From the NCBI RefSeq assembly GCF_001484195.1, contig NZ_LLYW01000013.1:1-64000 (forward strand): a stretch of DNA of 64,000 bases, given 5' to 3'. Positions within the stretch are counted from its first letter, which is position 1, and each line of letters opens with the position of its first letter. Under the pieces are notes generated by a model, which was not told the origin of the DNA, ran no database searches, and saw only the letters and a program-made list of their open reading frames with translations. Below are positions 58,387 through 64,000 of the stretch, one piece after another. Made by a program: the position numbers and the translations under genes. This DNA is from Thermococcus celericrescens (GTDB lineage Archaea; Methanobacteriota_B; Thermococci; Thermococcales; Thermococcaceae).

Positions 58387-58545
58387 GGTTAACTTTTTCA
58401 CTCCTTTTAAGCGTTTAATACTCAGCAGAACCCTTATATAAGCATTACGCCCCTCAGAGCGCCCAAAAAATAAGGCATCTCCTGCCCCTACCATAACTAA
58501 CCCCACTCCGAAACAATTAACCGACACCATCCCCAGCGCCGGAAG
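58387..58545 (-). promoter_or_regulatory. CRISPR leader 2
   Basis: Colinear with the leader at 51354. CCTTATATAAGCATTACGC contains the TATA element. 58546-58780 has no gene and only scattered similarity to the flank of leader 1 (a CCGTCCAATT block is shared). Confidence 0.65.
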
Positions 58546-58875
58546 GCAGAAAAAGACCACAAAAACGCCCGCCGTATGAACGGACGGTGCAGGCCAAGCT
58601 TGAGTAGTGGCAGAGCCATCTTTCTTGAAATCACTCATGAATATGGTATGGAAACCCCCACTCGCCCCACGGGGACACTGGACTGCTCCGTTCATGGGCG
58701 ATTCCAAACCCGTCCAATTTGGCTGTTTTTAACGGAATAACACATGGAGCGCCGCCGTTAAGCTGATAAACCTGGGAGACCCCTTACCCCAGTGCCCGGA
58801 ATTCCCATGGAGCCCCCACACCTTCTCGAAAGGTTTTTATCCCTTTCAACCCAAGTGGGTTGCTGGTGTTTCAGG

Positions 58876-59622
58876 ATGAGGATAAAGCTCGACCTGGAGC
58901 CCGATGAAAGCTTTCCCTTCTATGCCGTTGGAAAACACGCAGTTCAGGCGATGATATACACCCACCTCTCGGGGACGGAATACGAGTCGCTCCACGACAG
59001 GAGAGGATTCAAGTTCTTCACTTTCTCGGACATCTTCCCCAGCGGCCGTTTTCAGCCCGGAGAAAGGAAGAGCCTGATAATCAGCTCCCCGGACGGGGGC
59101 TTCATAGAGACCCTCTACGAGAGGCTCCTGCCGAACGAGAAGATTTACCTCGGAAGGCACGCGCTGAACGTCGTCTCAATCAAGAAGTTCAGCCTGAGGC
59201 CTGGGAAGGCCTTCATAACCGGCTCTCCAGTGGTGCTTTCGGCTCCCGGTCGCGGGCGCTTCTTCACCTTCCACCACCACAGGAGCCTGCCCTACTTCAT
59301 CGAAAAGCTCACCGAGAACGCCATCAAGAAATACGAGGCATTCACGGGCGAAAGCCTCACCCTCGACTCCCCCATCTTCACCGCCATGGTTCCGAGGCTC
59401 AGGAAAAAGGGCTGGTTCGACATCTACGTGAGGGTGAACATCAGGGGGCGCTACTTCGACGTCCCCGGCACGACTTGGGAGTACCTGGAGGCCCCGATAA
59501 ACCTCGACAACCGGGAGTTCTACTCATTTCTGATGGACGCGGGCATAGGTGAACTTAACTCCCTCGGTTTCGGTTTCATAAATCCCCTCAGGGGGAGAAG
59601 AGTCACGGGTGGGGCCAGTTGA
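58876..59622 (+). CDS. cas6: Cas6 pre-crRNA endoribonuclease
   Basis: 248 residues: RIKLDLEPDESFPFYAVGKHAVQAMIY, with His in the first ferredoxin-like fold, and the C-terminal Gly-rich loop GELNSLGFGFINPL that binds the repeat. It processes array transcripts. ATG 58876; a longer start at 58792 has no support. Divergent from the csm operon, with a TTTTTATCCC promoter-like box at about 58836-58845. Confidence 0.92.
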   Translation: MRIKLDLEPDESFPFYAVGKHAVQAMIYTHLSGTEYESLHDRRGFKFFTFSDIFPSGRFQPGERKSLIISSPDGGFIETLYERLLPNEKIYLGRHALNVVSIKKFSLRPGKAFITGSPVVLSAPGRGRFFTFHHHRSLPYFIEKLTENAIKKYEAFTGESLTLDSPIFTAMVPRLRKKGWFDIYVRVNIRGRYFDVPGTTWEYLEAPINLDNREFYSFLMDAGIGELNSLGFGFINPLRGRRVTGGAS

Positions 59623-59703
59623 GGAACGCCCTCGGTGGGCTGATACTCCTCGTCGAGATGCTGCCGTGATAGCGGCTCACGCGGCATTAAAAAGAAAACT
59701 GCT

Positions 59704-60837
59704 CTAAAGCCGCCGGTTCAGGGAACGCGCCATCTCGTTGAGCAGGTCTTTTAGTGAGTAAACGTCCAGATCAACGCGGTAGAGGCTCTCCTCCGGCGCA
59801 ACGTCCTGAATCTCCTGCTTCGTGTACTCGGCCTGGCAGTCGCCCTTTATAGCCTCAAGGGCCATCGCGACGCTCACGAGCGTTTTTCCGCCGGTTACGT
59901 CGAAGGTAACTTCACCGCTCTCTTTCTTCAGTATCTCCCCGAGGGCTCCCTTTATAGCCTCCCTGCACTCCTCCACGTCGTCGAAGTTTCCGGCGGGAAC
60001 CATCACGAACTCGATAACACCCTCCCCGCTACCGATGCTCTCTCTCCTGCCGTCCGGCCACCTGATGAGAACCGGCCTTCCCGTGCACTCCGAGAGCTTC
60101 AGGAAGAAGGCCCTCATCTTGGCCTCGAAGGCGGAACCCTGCGCATCGAATCCCCTCTCACTCAGGTATTCCCGAGCGTACTGGGTCGTTCTGTCATCTT
60201 TCCAGTTGAGGATAGATTCTGAGACGAGGAGGAAGACCCTCTCAAGCCTCGGGAGATGGTAGCTAATCGCCTGAAATAGGGGAACTATATTCTGTCTCTT
60301 CTGTCTCTTTGGTCCGTTGTTGAGCTCCGCGCTGTTCCTCCTGAGCATATCGCAGTCGGCATGGAGAACCCTGTCCGCGTCCCAGCTTGGAATGCTCAGA
60401 GCGGTGACGAGGTACCGCGTTTTCCTGAGTTCCCGCCTTTCACTCCTCTTCTGCTTTGGCTCCACCAGCCAGTATGTCAGCAGGGCTATGGAGGATGTGT
60501 AGAGTATCGCCCCAATGGTCCCGAGGGGTTCACCGTTCGATACGCTGTCGGGAAGCCACGCCGTCAGGACGCCCGCGAGCAGTATGAACAGCAAAACTCC
60601 CAGGAGGCTCTCAACCTGACCGAGCACTAGTCCTATAAACTGCACAGACAGGAAGGCCTCCAGTCCCACTTCTGACTTCTTCCGGGCTCGGTGATACATG
60701 AACAGAGAGATAACAAAGACTATCACCGACGCTATCAAAAACGGAGGGTATCTCACTATGTTGGAGGGCACATAGAACGCAGCGAGGGGAATCAACAGGA
60801 GCACCATCCAGAGGAGGTCTCTTCTATTGAGCCGCAT
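59704..60837 (-). CDS. Membrane-anchored CARF protein (four helices + CARF-like domain)
   Basis: 377 residues from ATG 60837. Four hydrophobic helices (LLWMVLLLIPLAAFYV, FLIASVIVFVISLFMY, LLGVLLFILLAGVLTAWL, ILYTSSIALLTYWLV) in the first about 130 residues, a basic linker (KQKRSERRELRKTR), then an alpha/beta domain starting YLVTALSIPSWDADRVLHAD and ending with EVTFDVTGGKTLVSVAMALEA, the ligand-loop pattern of CARF domains. It looks like a cyclic-oligoadenylate-gated membrane effector comparable in logic to Cam1/Csx23. No nuclease motif is seen. A start at 60915 would overlap ABCE1 and is rejected. Confidence 0.72.
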   Translation of the reverse strand: MRLNRRDLLWMVLLLIPLAAFYVPSNIVRYPPFLIASVIVFVISLFMYHRARKKSEVGLEAFLSVQFIGLVLGQVESLLGVLLFILLAGVLTAWLPDSVSNGEPLGTIGAILYTSSIALLTYWLVEPKQKRSERRELRKTRYLVTALSIPSWDADRVLHADCDMLRRNSAELNNGPKRQKRQNIVPLFQAISYHLPRLERVFLLVSESILNWKDDRTTQYAREYLSERGFDAQGSAFEAKMRAFFLKLSECTGRPVLIRWPDGRRESIGSGEGVIEFVMVPAGNFDDVEECREAIKGALGEILKKESGEVTFDVTGGKTLVSVAMALEAIKGDCQAEYTKQEIQDVAPEESLYRVDLDVYSLKDLLNEMARSLNRRL

Positions 60838-60898
60838 GGATTGAGATATCCCGCAACCCTTTAAAACCCTCTCCCTCAGCCTAACCCGGTGGTGAGTG

Positions 60899-62674
60899 AT
60901 GAGGATAGCGGTCATCGATTACGACAGGTGTAACCCCGACAAGTGCGGCAACTTCCTGTGCGAGCGCGTCTGTCCGGTCAATCGAATGGGCGGAGAGGCG
61001 ATAATCATAGACGAGGAGAACTACCGCCCGGTGATCCAGGAGGCGAGCTGTACGGGCTGCGGAATCTGTGTGCATAAGTGTCCCTTCAACGCGATAACCA
61101 TAGTGAACCTCCCGGAGGAGCTTGAGGAGGGCTGCGTCCACCGCTATGGAGTAAACGCCTTCGTCCTCTACAGGCTTCCGGTGGTCAAGGACGGCATGGT
61201 CGTCGGTATCCTCGGACCGAACGGAACCGGTAAGACCACCGCGGTTAAGATACTCGCCGGCCAGCTCCTGCCGAACCTCTGCGGCGACAACGAGGATTGG
61301 GACAACGTCATCAGGGCATTCCGCGGCAACGAGCTCCAGAACTACTTCGAGAAGCTCAAGAACCGGCAGATTAAACCTGTAGTCAAGCCCCAGTACGTGG
61401 ACTTAATCCCCAAGGCGGTTAAGGGCAAGGTTCGGGACCTGCTCAAGAAGGCCGACGAGGTTGGAAAATTCGATGATGTGGTCAGAGAGCTTGAGCTGGA
61501 GAACGTCCTCGACAGGGACATAAAACACCTCTCCGGCGGTGAGCTTCAGCGCGTGGCCATAGCCGCGGCGATACTCAGGGACGCGCACTTCTACTTCTTC
61601 GATGAGCCGTCCAGTTACCTCGACATAAAGCAGAGGCTCAAGGTGGCCAGGATAATCCGCCATCTGGCCGATTCGGGCAAGGCGGTTCTCACCGTTGAGC
61701 ACGACCTGGCGGTTCTGGATTATCTCAGCGATGTCATTCACGTCGTCTACGGTAAGCCCGGCGCCTACGGTATATTCTCCCAGCCGAAGGGCACGCGCAA
61801 TGGAATAAACGAGTTCCTGCGCGGCTACCTGAAGGACGAGAACGTCCGCTTCAGGCCCCAGGAGATAAGGTTCACCAAATCCAGCGAGAGGAAGAGCCAG
61901 GAGGGCGAGATACTGGTTGAGTACCCGAGGCTGGTGAAGGACTACGGCGGCTTCAGGCTCGAGGCCGAGCCCGGAGCGCTCTACATGGGCGAAGTCGTGA
62001 GCATCGTCGGCCCCAACGGAATCGGTAAGACCACCTTCGTGAAGATGCTCGCGGGCGTCGAGAAGCCCACCGAGGGAGAGGTCGATTGGGAGCTGAAGGT
62101 TTCCTACAAGCCGCAGTACATCAAGGTCGACTACGAGGGGACCGTCTATGATCTCCTGAGCAAAATAAACGCGGGGAAGCTCCTCAACAGCTTCTACAAG
62201 ACGGAACTTCTCAATCCGCTCGGAGTTCCGGACCTCTACGACAAGCAGGTGAACGAGCTGTCGGGCGGTGAACTTCAGAGGGTTGCAATAACCGCGGCAC
62301 TCATCCGCGACGCGGACCTGTACCTGCTCGACGAGCCCTCCGCGTACCTCGACGTCGAGCAGAGGTTGGCGGTTTCAAGGGCGATAAGGCACCTGATGGA
62401 GAAGGAGGGCAAGACCGCCCTCGTCGTCGAGCACGACGTTCTCATGATAGACTACATCAGTGACAGACTCATGGTCTTCGAGGGCGAGCCAGGGAAGCAC
62501 GGTAAGGCACTGCCGCCCACCGGGATGCGCGAGGGCATGAACCGCTTCCTCGCGGGGGTCGGCATAACCTTCAGACGCGACCCGGACACGGGCAGGCCCA
62601 GGGCCAACAAGGAGAACAGCGTCAAGGACAGGGAGCAGAAGGAGATAGGCGAGTACTACTACGTCGCCCCGTGA
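60899..62674 (+). CDS. ABCE1/Rli1 ribosome-recycling ATPase
   Basis: 591 residues: two [4Fe-4S] ferredoxin motifs (RCNPDKCGNFLCERVCP; SCTGCGICVHKCP), ABC1 with GPNGTGKTT and LSGGELQRV, a hinge, ABC2 with GPNGIGKTT and LSGGELQRV, and FFDEPSSYLD / LLDEPSAYLD Walker B. Splits 70S ribosomes after termination. ATG 60899 follows GGTGGTGAG; promoter TTTAAAACCC near 60860. Divergent from the CARF membrane gene. Confidence 0.97.
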   Translation: MRIAVIDYDRCNPDKCGNFLCERVCPVNRMGGEAIIIDEENYRPVIQEASCTGCGICVHKCPFNAITIVNLPEELEEGCVHRYGVNAFVLYRLPVVKDGMVVGILGPNGTGKTTAVKILAGQLLPNLCGDNEDWDNVIRAFRGNELQNYFEKLKNRQIKPVVKPQYVDLIPKAVKGKVRDLLKKADEVGKFDDVVRELELENVLDRDIKHLSGGELQRVAIAAAILRDAHFYFFDEPSSYLDIKQRLKVARIIRHLADSGKAVLTVEHDLAVLDYLSDVIHVVYGKPGAYGIFSQPKGTRNGINEFLRGYLKDENVRFRPQEIRFTKSSERKSQEGEILVEYPRLVKDYGGFRLEAEPGALYMGEVVSIVGPNGIGKTTFVKMLAGVEKPTEGEVDWELKVSYKPQYIKVDYEGTVYDLLSKINAGKLLNSFYKTELLNPLGVPDLYDKQVNELSGGELQRVAITAALIRDADLYLLDEPSAYLDVEQRLAVSRAIRHLMEKEGKTALVVEHDVLMIDYISDRLMVFEGEPGKHGKALPPTGMREGMNRFLAGVGITFRRDPDTGRPRANKENSVKDREQKEIGEYYYVAP

Positions 62675-62896
62675 TTCTTTTTTCTGTTTGCTCTTTCCCA
62701 AACCCTCTTCGGCCAAAATCACGGGGTTTTGTGCCCCTGTAAACTTAAATAAACGTTGACTAACGTTGTTTAACGATAAGCTATGAAAAAGCCCGTAAAG
62801 AGGGACTATGCTGAACAGACATGAATCTAAGACTACGATTTCGTGAAAAAAGCTTAAATATGACAGTCTTCAAAAAGAAAAGCGAGGTGAAGCGCC
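62675..62896 (+). promoter_or_regulatory. Intergenic promoter region of surface-protein gene
   Basis: 222 bp. Two copies of AACGTTG (62752-62758 and 62762-62768, 10 bp apart) with a further TTTAACG form an operator-like patch. TATA box CTTAAATATG (62853-62862) lies about 35 bp before ATG 62897 with Shine-Dalgarno GAGGTGA at 62884. No gene is seen. Confidence 0.5.
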
Positions 62897-64000
62897 ATGG
62901 TGTGGAAAAAAGCTATTGCATTGCTCTTTGGTTTGATGATGGTGGCGACGACCGTGTCCTTCGGCCACGTGTCCGCCGCAGATACCAGCGTGACCGTCAT
63001 ACTCGTCAGCGACAACGAGGCTGACTGCACACTGGCCCAGTACCTCGCCAACATGACCGGCGCGGTGGTCGTGACGACCCCCTGGGGGGTCTATGACCCG
63101 AACGTCACGGCGAACGTGATGAGCTACGGCCCGGATAATGTTATAATAATTGGGGGACCCGATGCCGTCGTCGATAGGTATCTGGATGATCTCGGGGAAC
63201 TCAACATCACCGTCGAGCGCTGGTGGGGCAGGAACCGGTACGAGACCAACCTGGCGGTCATAGGAAACGCAACCGCCAAGCTCAGGATAAAGTTTGAGAA
63301 CAATGTGATAGTGGTTCCCGGCAACGACACCGCCGCGATCAAGGTCGCCCTCAGGAAGGCCGTGAAGGTTCACGGGGTGATAATCTTCGCCAACGACACC
63401 ACCAACATAACCAGAGTCATGATGAAGATAGAGGCCCACCCGAAGAACATGACCCTCATCAGAAGCCAAGTCATGATGGAAATGGCCGAGAGACTCAGGG
63501 AGAGGTTCGAGAACCGCGTCGGGGCCAACGTCACAGAGATCGATGTCAACATAACCCCTGAGATGGCGATGGAGGCCATTAACACGAGCGAAGAGCGCAT
63601 TGCCTCCGCCGAGGAACTGCTCGCGAACGTTACCCTGCCGCCCCAGATGGACCGGGTCGCGGAGAAGATGCTGAACCTCGCCAAGAAGGAGCTTGAGAGA
63701 GCCAGGAACGCCTATGACGACGGTGAGTACGGAAGGGCCTACGGGCAGGCGACGGCCGCAAAGGCCCACGCCGAGTTCGTCATAAGGATGGCCTCGAAGG
63801 AGTGGCAGAACAGGGTGAGGATCGACGCCGCTGTGATGGCGAGGGTGTTCCTGCACCGCGTGGAGATACAGCTCAGGATCATGGAGAAGTCGGGAATGAA
63901 CGTCACCAAGATAGAGACCCTCGTTGACCAGCTCAAGACCGCCATCGAGAACAAGGACTACGACGCTATCGATGCCCTGATGGCGCAGATCAGGCAGGAG
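62897..64000 (+). CDS. CWB2-domain surface protein (3' truncated by window)
   Basis: At least 368 residues; no stop before the end. Signal peptide (KAIALLFGLMMVATTVSFG...VSA), then a cell-wall-binding-2-like repeat: VILVSDNEADCTLAQYL, NVIIIGGPDAVVD, ERWWGRNRYETNL. The following region is rich in charged helices (SAEELLANVTLPPQMDRV, KELERARNAYDDGEYGRAY) and sequons. Probably secreted or S-layer-associated. Confidence 0.85.
   Translation, partial: MVWKKAIALLFGLMMVATTVSFGHVSAADTSVTVILVSDNEADCTLAQYLANMTGAVVVTTPWGVYDPNVTANVMSYGPDNVIIIGGPDAVVDRYLDDLGELNITVERWWGRNRYETNLAVIGNATAKLRIKFENNVIVVPGNDTAAIKVALRKAVKVHGVIIFANDTTNITRVMMKIEAHPKNMTLIRSQVMMEMAERLRERFENRVGANVTEIDVNITPEMAMEAINTSEERIASAEELLANVTLPPQMDRVAEKMLNLAKKELERARNAYDDGEYGRAYGQATAAKAHAEFVIRMASKEWQNRVRIDAAVMARVFLHRVEIQLRIMEKSGMNVTKIETLVDQLKTAIENKDYDAIDALMAQIRQE

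Noticed and set aside
62821-63024. Open frame of 67 codons
   Set aside because: Overlaps the start of the CWB2 protein gene in another frame, which has signal peptide, Shine-Dalgarno and TATA box.

Overview
The window is a piece of a hyperthermophilic euryarchaeal chromosome, almost certainly Thermococcus. It carries archaeal-only or Thermococcales-typical genes (AglB oligosaccharyltransferase, RtcB with an intein plus archease, ABCE1/Rli1, archaeal adenylate kinase, PAP2 and CWB2 proteins). Starts are preceded by GGAGGTGA-type Shine-Dalgarno sites, promoters have TTTAWA-type TATA boxes, and the tRNA gene encodes its CCA. The species cannot be fixed from the sequence alone.

Region 1 (1-15.7 kb) is chromosomal housekeeping: the glmS 3' end, aglB, a ParB-like protein, a methyltransferase, an MTH1187-like protein and MoaD, adk, moaC, an RNA-repair cluster (rtcB with a 458-residue LAGLIDADG intein, a stand-alone PUA protein, an NSUN-type m5C methyltransferase and archease), panB, a GT2 glycosyltransferase and an EamA transporter.

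Region 2 (15,776-43,475) is an integrated element whose circular form would be 27,571 bp. It is bounded by perfect 129-bp direct repeats, sits in a tRNA-Thr(CGT) gene and splits its own tyrosine recombinase into IntC (left) and IntN (right). Its layout resembles the pT26-2 plasmid family (inference). It has a block of membrane and secreted proteins followed by a VirB4/HerA-type ATPase (16.8-29.2 kb). Next come an operator-flanked two-gene unit, a candidate GC-rich structured RNA, a lipoprotein, and an AT-rich accessory island with a HEPN-like gene and three copies of an AbrB-type N-terminus. An iteron-rich putative origin (35.37-35.71 kb) precedes a small RHH regulator and a 698-aa AAA+/SF3-like Rep helicase. 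A train of tiny overlapping genes follows, then a DNA methylase next to a PD-(D/E)XK-like nuclease, and finally a wHTH protein and IntN.

Region 3 (43.4-48.7 kb) holds the target tRNA-Thr, a frameshifted PAP2 gene, a HAD phosphatase, a YigZ/IMPACT protein, a short IS605-derived element and an SF2 helicase with a DUF1998-type tail; the last residues of the helicase are encoded by the IS end.

Region 4 (48.7-60.8 kb) is a type III-A (Csm) CRISPR locus in apparent decay: csm1/cas10 (two frameshifts, HD changed to HS, GGDD intact), csm2-5, csx3 and cas6. It has two CARF proteins: one with a C-terminal PIN-like nuclease domain and one with an N-terminal four-helix membrane domain. Two vestigial arrays with homologous leaders flank the csm operon, and one is truncated by a tnpB-bearing IS605 remnant. 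No cas1 or cas2 is present in the window.

Region 5 (60.9-64 kb) has ABCE1/Rli1 and the start of a CWB2-type surface protein.

Several genes (PAP2, cas10 twice, a small plasmid gene) show single-base frameshifts, so either sequencing indels or real decay must be considered.
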